A DNA stretch of 64,000 nucleotides from JANYCO01 sp035535995. Its GTDB lineage: Bacteria; Bacteroidota; Bacteroidia; Cytophagales; Cytophagaceae. The position numbers were made by a program, and so were the translations under genes. The notes beneath the pieces are model-generated. The model searched no databases, was not told where the DNA came from, and saw only the letters and a list, made by a program, of their open reading frames with translations. Positions 28,586 to 36,460 of this stretch are shown piece after piece (position 1 is the first letter of the stretch; every line of letters begins with the position of its first letter). The stretch spans positions 28,484 to 92,483 of the forward strand of contig DATLOZ010000015.1 in assembly GCA_035535995.1 (NCBI GenBank). Reading direction: 5' to 3'.

Positions 28586-28660
28586 GGGAGAAGAGGAAAA
28601 AAAGCAGACATCCTTATTACTGATATGCGTAAAGAACGCGGAGTTTATGAGGAATAGAAA

Positions 28661-28828
28661 TTATTGAAGCTCTTTAGGCAGCGGTGCCTTTGCAAGAATT
28701 TCTTTAGCAGCTTCTATTTTTTTCTGAATAAATGGTCCATGATCAGTAATATTATCAAGCGCAGGATTGACTGTAAATTTCGTTTTAGAATGTAATTTTG
28801 CTAAAGGAGTAAGTTTTTGCTTTTTCAT
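28661..28828 (-). CDS. Small basic protein downstream of the DUF6934 gene
   Basis: The protein has 55 residues, MKKQKLTPLAKLH through to KAPLPKELQ, too short for most gene finders. It starts 15 bp after the stop of the DUF6934 remnant, in the same direction. The C-terminal half is a predicted amphipathic helix (FIQKKIEAAKEILAKA). No family is recognised. The tight spacing suggests a two-gene unit with DUF6934, in the manner of toxin-antitoxin pairs, but that is inference. The region is more AT-rich than its neighbours. Confidence 0.6.
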   Translation of the reverse strand: MKKQKLTPLAKLHSKTKFTVNPALDNITDHGPFIQKKIEAAKEILAKAPLPKELQ

Positions 28829-28843
28829 ATTAACTAATTTACG

Positions 28844-29303
28844 TTATTTTTTTGTAATTAAAAATGCTTCATAAGAACAGTTACTTTGAAATTTCTCCCA
28901 GCTATTTTTTCGAAAACCGTATACATTAAAATCTTTTTCTATAATATATAAGTTATTGGAAATCCCTATTTGATATAAACGAGTTCTGGATTTTGTACTC
29001 CCTTTTGCCAAAACAAATGCTCGAGGGTATTTAGAAAAGAAATCGTATACGGTCATTGCTACAGTTGACAAAACCATTTTACTATCCTTGTTATCAGAAA
29101 ATTATATCATCTCGAACCTTGTCATTGAAATCCACATCACCGAAACCTAAATTGTACAACAAAGGTTTTTTCTCAATGTTTGTAAATATGACTCGTTTAT
29201 TAATTTTTCCTTTAGGTCCAATACTAAAAAAATCATACTGTAAGTGAGAAGAAGAAATCTCCACTTCATATCTTGGATGATGCATGAAAAAATGTAAATT
29301 CAA
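28844..29303 (-). pseudogene. DUF6934-family protein, frameshifted
   Basis: Two frames together make one protein of about 150 residues. The first (29303 to 29094) carries YEVEISSSHLQYDFFSIGPKGKI and LLYNLGFGDVDF and stops in NDKVRDDIIF. The second (read to 28844) continues with DNKDSKMVLSTVAMTVYDF, RAFVLAKGSTKSRTRLYQ and ends EAFLITKK. Removing one base from the A4 run at 29098-29101 (T4 on the coding strand) joins them as RDDIISDNKDSKMVL, matching my memory of DUF6934 proteins without a gap. So this is either a recent natural frameshift or a sequencing error in a short homopolymer. DUF6934 has no known function. Confidence 0.8.
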
Positions 29304-29367
29304 AAAATAAAAAATGAATGAACGCCAGTTGTCACAGCCAACCTGGCATTCAGAAGATCTTATCAGA

Positions 29368-31290
29368 TCAGGACATCACCTTCTCCTGCTTCCGCGCGAT
29401 GAGCTTCTTCACAGCTTCTACAATGCCTTCAGGATCATAGCCACATTCTGCGTGCAGTTCCAATTGTTCACCATGTTCTACCACCCGGTCTGGAATTCCG
29501 AGACGGATCATTTTAGCAGTATAATTATGCTCCGCCATAAACTCCAATACCGCACTTCCGAAACCACCCATCAGGCAGCCGTCTTCTACTGTTACGATCT
29601 TGTTGAATTTGGAAAAAATTTCGTGCAATAATTTTTCGTCAAGCGGTTTTGCAAAACGCATGTCGTAATGTGCCGGATAAATATCCTCCGTAGCTAGCAG
29701 ATCACAAGACTTCACAGCATAGTTGCCGATATGACCCAGTGTAAGAATAGCTACTTCTTTTCCTTCGCGGACCAGACGACCGGTGCCAGTTTCTATTTTT
29801 TCGAAAGGAGTTCTCCACTCCGGCATCACACCTTGTCCGCGCGGGTAGCGGATCGTGTAAGCGCCGCCTGTGTGAAGAGTGCCGGAATACATCATATTCC
29901 TCAACTCTGATTCATTCATCGGTGAGCAGATCACCATGTTTGGGATACAGCGCATGAACGCGATATCGTACGCGCCATGGTGTGTAGGACCATCTGCGCC
30001 TGCAATGCCGGCACGGTCGAGACAAAAGATGACGGGTATTTTCTGAATGGCTACATCGTGTACTACCTGGTCGTAGCCGCGCTGCATGAAGCTAGAGTAA
30101 ATATTGCAGAAAGGAATCATACCCTGCGTTGCTAAGCCTGCCGAGAAGGTTACGGCATGTTGCTCTGCAATGCCCACGTCAAGCGCGCGATCGGGCATTT
30201 CTTTCATCATGATGTTCAGCGAAGAGCCGGAAGGCATCGCTGGCGTAACACCCATGATCTTCGGGTTTTGCTTGGCCAGTTCCAGAATGGTATGTCCGAA
30301 TACGTCCTGGTATTTTGGAGCCTGCGGTGTATCGTATGTTTTTTTGACAATCTCTCCAGTCTCTTTGTTGAAGAGTCCCGGCGCATGCCAAAGGGTTTGA
30401 TCTTTTTCTGCTAAAGAATATCCTTTGCCTTTTGTAGTAAGAATATGTAGCAACTTAGGACCAGGAATATTTTTCATATCTTTGAAAACACTCACCAGGT
30501 GGTCCAGGTCGTGGCCATCTACCGGGCCGAAGTAGCGGATCTGGAGTGATTCGAAAAGATTACTATTTTTAAGAAGAGTAGCTTTAAGACCTGCTTCTAT
30601 TTTTGAAGCGATCTGTTGTGCAGCCGGCGCGATTTTTTTCATTTTACCCAGCATATGCCAGATCTCATCGCGCATGCGGTTGTAAGTGCTGGAAGTAGTG
30701 ATGTCTACCAGATAATCTTTGAGCGCTCCTACGTTCGGGTCAATCGCCATGCAGTTGTCGTTGAGTACGACCAACAGATTGGCGCCTGCAATTCCCGCGT
30801 GGTTCATGGCTTCGAAAGCCATTCCCGCAGTAAGTGCACCATCGCCGATCACGGCAATATGCTGACGATCTTTTTCTCCTTTGGCGGCAGAAGCTACTGC
30901 CATTCCAAGCGCAGCGGAAATGGATGTTGAAGAGTGGCCTACGCCAAAAGCGTCGTAAATGCTTTCGCTTCTTTTAGGAAATCCGGAAATGCCTCCGTAA
31001 AGACGGTTGGTATGAAAAGTATCTTTTCTGCCGGTGAGTATTTTATGTCCATATGCCTGGTGGCCTACGTCCCACACCAGTTGGTCATCGGGAGTATTGA
31101 AGACATAATGAAGCGCTACGGTCAGCTCTGCTACCCCCAGACTGGCGCCAAAATGGCCACCGTACACAGAAACATTGTCGATAATAAATTCTCTCAGCTC
31201 ATTACATAGTTGAAGTAACTGGCTTTCGTCCAGTTTTCTAAGGTCTTCCGGAGAATTAATGTCGGCTAATAATTTACCCGCTTTGATCAA
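29368..31290 (-). CDS. dxs: 1-deoxy-D-xylulose-5-phosphate synthase
   Basis: The protein has 640 residues, full length. The thiamine-diphosphate motif is GDGALTAGMAFEAMNHAG with the later NDN (VVLNDNCM). GHQAYGHKILTGR and GHSSTS are DXS signatures. The second domain has the catalytic Glu in GIAEQHAVTFSAG, and DRAGIAGADGPTHHG is highly characteristic. It condenses pyruvate and glyceraldehyde 3-phosphate in the first step of the MEP isoprenoid pathway. It diverges from scpA across a 181-bp region. The TTG/ATG alternatives near the start were not needed; the ATG at 31290 fits. Confidence 0.97.
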   Translation of the reverse strand: MIKAGKLLADINSPEDLRKLDESQLLQLCNELREFIIDNVSVYGGHFGASLGVAELTVALHYVFNTPDDQLVWDVGHQAYGHKILTGRKDTFHTNRLYGGISGFPKRSESIYDAFGVGHSSTSISAALGMAVASAAKGEKDRQHIAVIGDGALTAGMAFEAMNHAGIAGANLLVVLNDNCMAIDPNVGALKDYLVDITTSSTYNRMRDEIWHMLGKMKKIAPAAQQIASKIEAGLKATLLKNSNLFESLQIRYFGPVDGHDLDHLVSVFKDMKNIPGPKLLHILTTKGKGYSLAEKDQTLWHAPGLFNKETGEIVKKTYDTPQAPKYQDVFGHTILELAKQNPKIMGVTPAMPSGSSLNIMMKEMPDRALDVGIAEQHAVTFSAGLATQGMIPFCNIYSSFMQRGYDQVVHDVAIQKIPVIFCLDRAGIAGADGPTHHGAYDIAFMRCIPNMVICSPMNESELRNMMYSGTLHTGGAYTIRYPRGQGVMPEWRTPFEKIETGTGRLVREGKEVAILTLGHIGNYAVKSCDLLATEDIYPAHYDMRFAKPLDEKLLHEIFSKFNKIVTVEDGCLMGGFGSAVLEFMAEHNYTAKMIRLGIPDRVVEHGEQLELHAECGYDPEGIVEAVKKLIARKQEKVMS

Positions 31291-31320
31291 AATCCTAAAA
31301 TAGTTAAATGCTGTGAACTA

Positions 31321-31328
31321 CAAATATA
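31321..31328 (-). promoter_or_regulatory. -7 element for dxs (TATATTTG on the minus strand)
   Basis: CAAATATA on the plus strand reads TATATTTG, an exact TAnnTTTG match, 30 bp upstream of the dxs ATG. No clear -33 box. Confidence 0.5.
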
Positions 31329-31394
31329 TATAATTTCCCGTAATTTTATCCGATTAAAACCGTTTAAAATACAGCCTTTCTGCCAATTACTAGT

Positions 31395-31408
31395 TATCCA
31401 CGTGGATA
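31395..31408. promoter_or_regulatory. 14-bp palindrome with DnaA-box-like halves
   Basis: TATCCACGTGGATA is a perfect palindrome in the dxs/scpA intergenic region. Extended by one base it contains TTATCCACG, one mismatch from the DnaA box TTATNCACA, in inverted overlap with CTATCCACG on the other strand. It may be an operator for either divergent gene or a DnaA contact. Confidence 0.4.
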
Positions 31409-31471
31409 GTGGAAAAATAACAATTCCTGCAGTCTATATGTTTATACGTTATCCTTCTAATTTTACAAACT

Positions 31472-32254
31472 ATGAGTAACGAAAACTTTGAGATAGAACT
31501 GCCTTTGTTCAAAGGACCGTTTGACTTGCTTCTATTTTTTATAGAACGTGATGAGCTGGATATTTATGATATTCCGATCTCAAAAATCACTAACGACTTC
31601 CTTTCTTATCTCCATCACCTGGAGAAAATGAATATTGAAGTAGCCAGCGAATTTATTCTGGTAGCTTCTACACTCATGCGCATCAAGGCCAAAATGCTGC
31701 TTCCAAGACCTGAGATCGACGAGCAGGGCAATGAGGTTGACCCTCGCGAAGAGTTGGTAGCGCATCTACTGGAATATAAAAAATACAAGTCTGTCATCGG
31801 CGAACTCTCTTCGTTGGAAGAATCTTCCCTTCAAAGAGAAAAACGCGGAAACGTACTGCGCGAACTGAAGCAACTAGCCGAAGTGAACGATGTTGAAGCC
31901 GAGCTTCAGGATCTTGATCTTTATAAGCTTCTGAAAGTATTTGAAAAAGTGATCGTCCGTTTTGAGACGGAAAAAAATAAGCCAATCCATAAGGTAATCC
32001 AATATCCTTACAGCATCGAAGAAAAAAAGGAATACATACTTCGCAAAGTAGGGCTGGTTTCCAAAGTTTCCTTTCTGGATGTGATGAAAGACAGTACCGA
32101 AAAGATCGAAGTTATTTATAGCTTTCTGGCAATCCTGGAATTGCTACAGATGCATTTTATTATGATCTATATTGGAGAAGGATTCAATAATTTCTGGATC
32201 GAAAAATACGACGAAAAACACACGCAAACGCTTGTGAACGAATGGGACGAGTAA
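31472..32254 (+). CDS. scpA: Segregation and condensation protein A
   Basis: The protein has 260 residues. It opens with FEIELPLFKGPFDLLLFFIERDELDIYDIPI, the hallmark N-terminal domain of the kleisin ScpA that binds the SMC neck, followed by EFILVASTLMRIKAKMLLP. A charged linker leads to a winged-helix C-terminus (about 180-255) that binds the SMC head. ScpA with ScpB and SMC forms the bacterial condensin. scpB is not adjacent here. A perfect palindrome starts 2 bp after its stop codon. Confidence 0.95.
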   Translation: MSNENFEIELPLFKGPFDLLLFFIERDELDIYDIPISKITNDFLSYLHHLEKMNIEVASEFILVASTLMRIKAKMLLPRPEIDEQGNEVDPREELVAHLLEYKKYKSVIGELSSLEESSLQREKRGNVLRELKQLAEVNDVEAELQDLDLYKLLKVFEKVIVRFETEKNKPIHKVIQYPYSIEEKKEYILRKVGLVSKVSFLDVMKDSTEKIEVIYSFLAILELLQMHFIMIYIGEGFNNFWIEKYDEKHTQTLVNEWDE

Positions 32255-32255
32255 C

Positions 32256-32303
32256 AGTGTGAGTGTGAGTCTTGAGAATATTCTCAAGACTCACACTCAC
32301 ACT
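32256..32303. repeat. 48-bp perfect palindrome, family C
   Basis: Each 24-bp half (AGTGTGAGTGTGAGTCTTGA... and its exact complement) meets at 32279/32280 with no spacer. It lies between the stop codons of the convergent scpA and ndk genes and nearly fills that gap. No T run follows, so it is not a typical intrinsic terminator, though it could halt polymerase or protect 3' ends. Related words lie at 5539-5558, 56911-56935 and 62445-62519. Confidence 0.95.
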
Positions 32304-32308
32304 CCAGG

Positions 32309-32728
32309 CTAGTATTGCTCCATTCTTGAAAAGAAAAAACTCCCTTCTATTTGTGCATTTTCATCAGAGTCAGAACCATGAATGGCATTGGACTCCAGCG
32401 AGCGTGCATATTTTTTGCGGATCGTGCCTTCTTCTGCATTGGCAGGGTTGGTAGCGCCGATCAGTTTACGAAAATCTGCTACCGCATTTTCTTTTTCCAG
32501 GATCATTGCTACAATATGATTGGCCGACATGATTTTTTTCAGGTCTTCGTAAAAAGGTTTTCCTGTATGTACTTCGTAAAATTGTCCTGCCCGTTCAGGA
32601 GTCAGTTTGGTCATTTTCATTGCCACGATTCTAAATCCTGCCTCCTCGATCATTTTGGTAATAGCCCCGGTATAGCCGTCTTTCACAGCATCCGGCTTCA
32701 CCATGGTAAAAGTTCTGTTTGTCGCCAT
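32309..32728 (-). CDS. ndk: Nucleoside diphosphate kinase
   Basis: The protein has 139 residues, full length. FTMVKPDAVKDGYTGAI begins the ferredoxin-like fold. The catalytic histidine is in SNAIHGSDS, near residue 115, with the family run SLESNAIHGSDSDENAQIE. It transfers the gamma phosphate of ATP to NDPs by a phospho-His intermediate. It is convergent with scpA. Confidence 0.97.
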   Translation of the reverse strand: MATNRTFTMVKPDAVKDGYTGAITKMIEEAGFRIVAMKMTKLTPERAGQFYEVHTGKPFYEDLKKIMSANHIVAMILEKENAVADFRKLIGATNPANAEEGTIRKKYARSLESNAIHGSDSDENAQIEGSFFFSRMEQY

Positions 32729-32759
32729 TTCTGGATAAAATTATTGTTAACTAATGAAA

Positions 32760-32767
32760 CAAAAATA
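32760..32767 (-). promoter_or_regulatory. -7 element for ndk (TATTTTTG on the minus strand)
   Basis: CAAAAATA on the plus strand is an exact TAnnTTTG match on the minus strand, 31 bp upstream of the ndk ATG. Confidence 0.5.
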
Positions 32768-32824
32768 CGAGGATTATTGAAAAATGCGCCATTAATCTGT
32801 TTTTAATATTGTAGTTGCTGCTAT

Positions 32825-32990
32825 GGATGCCAGATGCCGAATACCTGATGCCCGATAAAAAATGTGATTTATACAGGTTTTGTAATTTTAAAATTTACAT
32901 TTTACAATCCTTCTTTAATGCAGCTTATCAGAGCTATAGTTGCAAATTTTTATCGGGCATCAGGTCTCGGCCATCAGGTATCCGATATCT
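32825..32990. repeat. Family B inverted repeat
   Basis: Arms at 32825-32860 (GATGCCAGATGCCGAATACC...) and 32947-32990 are imperfect inverted copies about 86 bp apart. The element occupies the 349-bp gap between the divergent ndk and nrnA genes. Apart from it and the ndk promoter I see nothing else in that gap; a near-consensus -7 (TATTTTAG, about 33051) may serve nrnA. Confidence 0.8.
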
Positions 32991-33077
32991 ATTCTATTTA
33001 CTTCGTATAGTTTTTGCTTTTCAGGCAATTATTCATCATTTTTACGGACTATTTTAGCATGTTTTTAAGTATACAGA

Positions 33078-34097
33078 ATGCAAAGCATACAAGGGTTGAA
33101 AGAACTGCTTAGTTCACCCAGAAAAATTCTGATCACCACTCACCATAAACCTGATGCAGACGCTCTTGGGTCTTCATTGGCACTGAGAGGTTACCTGTTG
33201 AAAAAAGGACATACTGTTTCCGTAGTCACCCCTTCCGATTATCCTTCTTTTTTAAATTGGATGGAAGGCAATGATTCAGTAATTAACTTTGAGGGCAACG
33301 AAGAAAAAAGTAATCGCATCTGCGAAGAAGCCGATGTGATCTTCTGCCTTGACTTCAACGCGCTCTCCAGGATCAATAAGTTTGGTGAATCAGTAGCAAA
33401 ATCCAAAGCGAAGAAAGTACTCATTGATCATCACCTGGAGCCGGAAAAATTTGCCGACTTTATTTTCTCCGATACTTCCGCCGCCGCTACTGCAGAGCTT
33501 GTCTACGACATCATCACCGCCATGGGCGACAACAAACTAATCGATGTTCCCATCGGAGAGTGTATCTATGCCGGCATCATGACCGATACCGGATCATTCC
33601 GTCACCCAAGCACCAGTAAAAAAGCACATTTGATCGCCGCCGAACTGATCGAGAAAGGGGTCAACACTTCCAATATTCATCAACTGATCTACGACAATAA
33701 TACTGAAACCAAAATTCGTTTTCTGGGATTTGCCTTGTCGGAAAAACTGATCGTACTCAAAGAATTTCATACCGCTTATATGCTCATCAACGGAAATGAG
33801 CTGGCACGCTTCGATTCTAAAACCGGCGATACAGAAGGACTGGTCAACTTCGCGTTGTCTATCAACGGCATTACTATGGCCGCGGTTATTATAGAAAGAC
33901 CGGATGGCATTAAAATGTCTTTCCGCTCCAAGGGCGATTTCTCTGTAAATGTTTTTGCAAGAAAATATTTTGAAGGAGGTGGACATAAAAACGCTGCCGG
34001 AGGACGCTCTTCCCTTTCATTGAAGGAAACAGAAAAAAAATTCCTTTCCGTACTGCCGGAGTTCAAGCAGCAATTAGCTAGTTATCCATCCATTTAA
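33078..34097 (+). CDS. nrnA: DHH/DHHA1 phosphoesterase, NrnA-like (oligoribonuclease / pAp phosphatase)
   Basis: The protein has 339 residues. DHH-domain metal ligands appear in THHKPDADALGSSLAL, CLDFNALSR and the namesake LIDHHLEP near residue 115, with IMTDTGSFRHPS at about 170. The C-terminal DHHA1 domain shows the GGGHKNAAGGR nucleic-acid-binding motif. NrnA degrades very short RNAs and dephosphorylates pAp; some relatives act on cyclic dinucleotide products. It is upstream of the FKBP genes with only 19 bp between, so it may lead that operon. Confidence 0.9.
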   Translation: MQSIQGLKELLSSPRKILITTHHKPDADALGSSLALRGYLLKKGHTVSVVTPSDYPSFLNWMEGNDSVINFEGNEEKSNRICEEADVIFCLDFNALSRINKFGESVAKSKAKKVLIDHHLEPEKFADFIFSDTSAAATAELVYDIITAMGDNKLIDVPIGECIYAGIMTDTGSFRHPSTSKKAHLIAAELIEKGVNTSNIHQLIYDNNTETKIRFLGFALSEKLIVLKEFHTAYMLINGNELARFDSKTGDTEGLVNFALSINGITMAAVIIERPDGIKMSFRSKGDFSVNVFARKYFEGGGHKNAAGGRSSLSLKETEKKFLSVLPEFKQQLASYPSI

Positions 34098-34116
34098 ATT
34101 TTAAATACATATTCTA

Positions 34117-34998
34117 ATGACACTTAAAAAATCAATCCTATTCACCGCTGCTGCAGCGCTGACTTTCCTCTTGCAGTCATGCGGAGAATACAAAAAAACC
34201 GACAGCGGTCTTGAATACAAAATTATCGTAGACTCTGCCGGACCAACTATCGAATTGGGTGGTGCTGCGTTTGTAAACGTTCGCTACGTAAACGAAAAAG
34301 ACACTTTCGAATCGATGAAAGCTATGGGACAACCAATGGCGATCCCGCTTCCGGATTCTTCTACAACGAAGGCATTGCTGGAAGAAGCGCTTACGATGCT
34401 TTCTAAAGGTGATAGTGCTTCTTTTAAATTCAACAATGATTCACTTTATAAATATGTTTTCCATGCACCTCTTCCAAAAGAGCTGAAGCCTGGTAGCACT
34501 ACTACTTTTTACTTCCGTGTAGTAAACGTTTGGAGCAAAGATTCTGTGAAAAAATTCAGAGACAAACAAAGAGAAGAAATGCTGGCAATGGAGATCAAAC
34601 GTAAAGTTCAAATACAAATGGATTCTCTTGCAATTGCAGATTACTGCAAAAAAAATCACCTGAAAACGCAGCGTACTATGGACGGTGTTTATTATGTAGT
34701 GAAAAAATCTGTAGAAGGAGTTACGCTTCAGCCTGGAGACACTGCTCAAACTATTTACACTGGTAAATTGTTGGACGGAACTACCTTTGACTCGAATGTA
34801 GGCAAAGAGCCTTTCCCTGTAATGGTAGGCATGGGCCAGGTGATCCGTGGATGGGATTCAGGATTGATGGCTTTGAAAAAAGGAGAAAAAGCTACACTGA
34901 TCATTCCTTCTGCACTTGGTTACGGCGAACGCGGTGCCGGCGCTAGCATTCCTCCCAATGCTATTCTGGTTTTTGATGTGGAGGTCTTAAAGCAATAA
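34117..34998 (+). CDS. FKBP-type peptidyl-prolyl isomerase lipoprotein (two FKBP modules)
   Basis: The protein has 293 residues. Lipoprotein signal ending LQSC with Cys22. Residues about 30-140 are a divergent FKBP-like module lacking the active-site set. The second, from about 195, is a canonical FKBP: Tyr in IYTG, FD in TTFDS, QVIRGWD, ALGYGERGAGASIPPNAILVFDVEV, so the catalytic pocket is intact. It catalyses proline isomerisation in folding envelope proteins. It is the first of three tandem FKBP genes and shares its two-module design with the second, pointing to gene duplication. Confidence 0.9.
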   Translation: MTLKKSILFTAAAALTFLLQSCGEYKKTDSGLEYKIIVDSAGPTIELGGAAFVNVRYVNEKDTFESMKAMGQPMAIPLPDSSTTKALLEEALTMLSKGDSASFKFNNDSLYKYVFHAPLPKELKPGSTTTFYFRVVNVWSKDSVKKFRDKQREEMLAMEIKRKVQIQMDSLAIADYCKKNHLKTQRTMDGVYYVVKKSVEGVTLQPGDTAQTIYTGKLLDGTTFDSNVGKEPFPVMVGMGQVIRGWDSGLMALKKGEKATLIIPSALGYGERGAGASIPPNAILVFDVEVLKQ

Positions 34999-35021
34999 TA
35001 ATTAAAAATAAAGTTATGATG

Positions 35022-35055
35022 ATTTGGAGAGCCTTTGCTCTCCAAATTGTTTTTA
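35022..35055 (+). terminator. Intrinsic terminator between FKBP genes 1 and 2
   Basis: A perfect 10-bp stem (ATTTGGAGAG at 35022-35031 with CTCTCCAAAT at 35038-35047), a 6-nt loop and a TGTTTTTA tail. It ends about 22 bp before the next ATG, so it either terminates the upstream unit or acts as an attenuator for the next gene. Confidence 0.75.
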
Positions 35056-35076
35056 AGCAAAAAAATAAAATCACCT

Positions 35077-35943
35077 ATGAATAATGTCAAGACATTCGCT
35101 TTCCTGCTACTGGTACTTTGTACAGGACTAATGGCTACTGCCCAGCCTCCGAAAGGGTATAAACAAACTCCTTCAGGCTTGCTGTATAAATTTCACGTCG
35201 ATCGAGAAGGTACTCCGGCAAAGAAAGGCGATATCATGATCTTGCATTTCGCTTTTAAAACGGACAAAGATTCCTTATTGCGCAGTACTTTTAAAGAAGG
35301 TAAACCTGTAGAATTGCCACTACAGGAAAGTGCTTTTAAAGGAGGACTGGAAGAAGGATTCACAATGATGTCTCCTGGCGACAGTGCTACTTTTCTTGTC
35401 AACGCCGATTCTTTGTTTGCCAAAATGTTTTATCAACCGCTTCCTGCCTTTATTCGTAAAGGAAGCAACGTCGGCTTTACGATCAAAATGATTCGTGTAA
35501 TGACGATGGAAGAATATCAAAAACAAAAAGAAAAAGAAGCCGCAGAAGCACTGGCCAAGGAAGATAAAACGATCCAAGATTACATGGCTAAGAATAATCT
35601 GAAAGGCACCAAAACTGCTTCAGGCTTATATTATGTACAGGTGCAGCCAGGCTCAGGAGTGAAAGCAGAAAAAGGAAAAACGGTATCGGTGCATTACACT
35701 GGAAAATTGTTGAACGGAAATAAATTCGACAGCTCAGTAGACCGCGGACAACCTTTTGAATTCGGCCTCGGAGCCGGTCAGGTAATCCAGGGATGGGACG
35801 AAGGTATTGCACTTATGAGTGTAGGTGAGAAAGGTATTCTGCTAATTCCTTCTGCACTCGGCTACGGCACGAGAGGTGCGGGTTCTAGTATACCTCCCAA
35901 CTCTGTATTGGTATTTGACGTAGAATTGCTTGGAGTAAAATAG
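35077..35943 (+). CDS. FKBP-type peptidyl-prolyl isomerase, periplasmic (two FKBP modules)
   Basis: The protein has 288 residues from MNNVKTFAFLLLV (start 35077; the frame is open upstream only through the terminator hairpin). A signal peptide ends ATAQ, without a lipobox. A degenerate N-terminal FKBP-like module (about 30-150) is followed by a Lys/Glu-rich helix and a canonical FKBP domain from about 195: VHYTGKLLNGNKFDSS, GAGQVIQGWDEG, SALGYGTRGAGSSIPPNSVLVFDVEL. The active-site residues are kept. It is a paralogue of the preceding lipoprotein but soluble or secreted. Confidence 0.9.
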   Translation: MNNVKTFAFLLLVLCTGLMATAQPPKGYKQTPSGLLYKFHVDREGTPAKKGDIMILHFAFKTDKDSLLRSTFKEGKPVELPLQESAFKGGLEEGFTMMSPGDSATFLVNADSLFAKMFYQPLPAFIRKGSNVGFTIKMIRVMTMEEYQKQKEKEAAEALAKEDKTIQDYMAKNNLKGTKTASGLYYVQVQPGSGVKAEKGKTVSVHYTGKLLNGNKFDSSVDRGQPFEFGLGAGQVIQGWDEGIALMSVGEKGILLIPSALGYGTRGAGSSIPPNSVLVFDVELLGVK

Positions 35944-35956
35944 ATACCAAATGATG

Positions 35957-35998
35957 AATACCAGATGCCAGATAAAAATTATCCGACATCTGGTATTT
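35957..35998. repeat. Family B inverted repeat, short copy
   Basis: AATACCAGATGCCAGATA and its complement (TATCCGACATCTGGTATT) form a short imperfect stem between FKBP genes 2 and 3, followed by TTAATATG. It may end the transcript of gene 2. Confidence 0.7.
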
Positions 35999-36038
35999 AA
36001 TATGTTTTTATAACAGAAATAGCTTAGCTCTGTCGTTT

Positions 36039-36458
36039 ATGAAAAAAATCTTTTTCTTCGTATTTCTTCTGATCGCCTTTCAACTGCAGGCGCAGCAAGA
36101 TACGGTATATACCGGAACGGGATTAAAGTACGTACAGCTCAAAGCCGGTGATGGTAAAAAACCAGTAGATGGAAGTCGTGTAAAGGTGAGCTACACGGGA
36201 AAATTTTTGAACGGAGAAGTATTCGAAAAGCTGGAAGACGGCGATAGTTTCTTTTTCAAGATCGGCGATCCTACGATTATCAAGGGTTGGAGCGAAGGCT
36301 TTAAATTAATGAGCCAGGGAGAAAAAGGTATTTTTGTTTTACCTCCTTTCCTTGCTTATGGTAGTAAAGGCGTCAAAGATCCGGAAGGGCTTAAAGAATA
36401 TATGATCCCACCCAATGCTACGCTGGTCTACGAGGTAGAACTTATCAGCGTAAAATAA
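36039..36458 (+). CDS. Single-domain FKBP-type peptidyl-prolyl isomerase
   Basis: The protein has 139 residues: a signal peptide ending LQAQ and one FKBP domain. The pocket residues Tyr (SYTGKFLNG), the Ile-Trp pair (TIIKGWSEG) and the Tyr of LAYGSKG are present, and IPPNATLVYEVEL closes the domain. The usual Phe-Asp is Phe-Glu (EVFEKLE). It has an insertion before IPPN. It ends 2 bp before prmC, so the two are probably translated together. Confidence 0.9.
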   Translation: MKKIFFFVFLLIAFQLQAQQDTVYTGTGLKYVQLKAGDGKKPVDGSRVKVSYTGKFLNGEVFEKLEDGDSFFFKIGDPTIIKGWSEGFKLMSQGEKGIFVLPPFLAYGSKGVKDPEGLKEYMIPPNATLVYEVELISVK

Positions 36459-36460
36459 GA

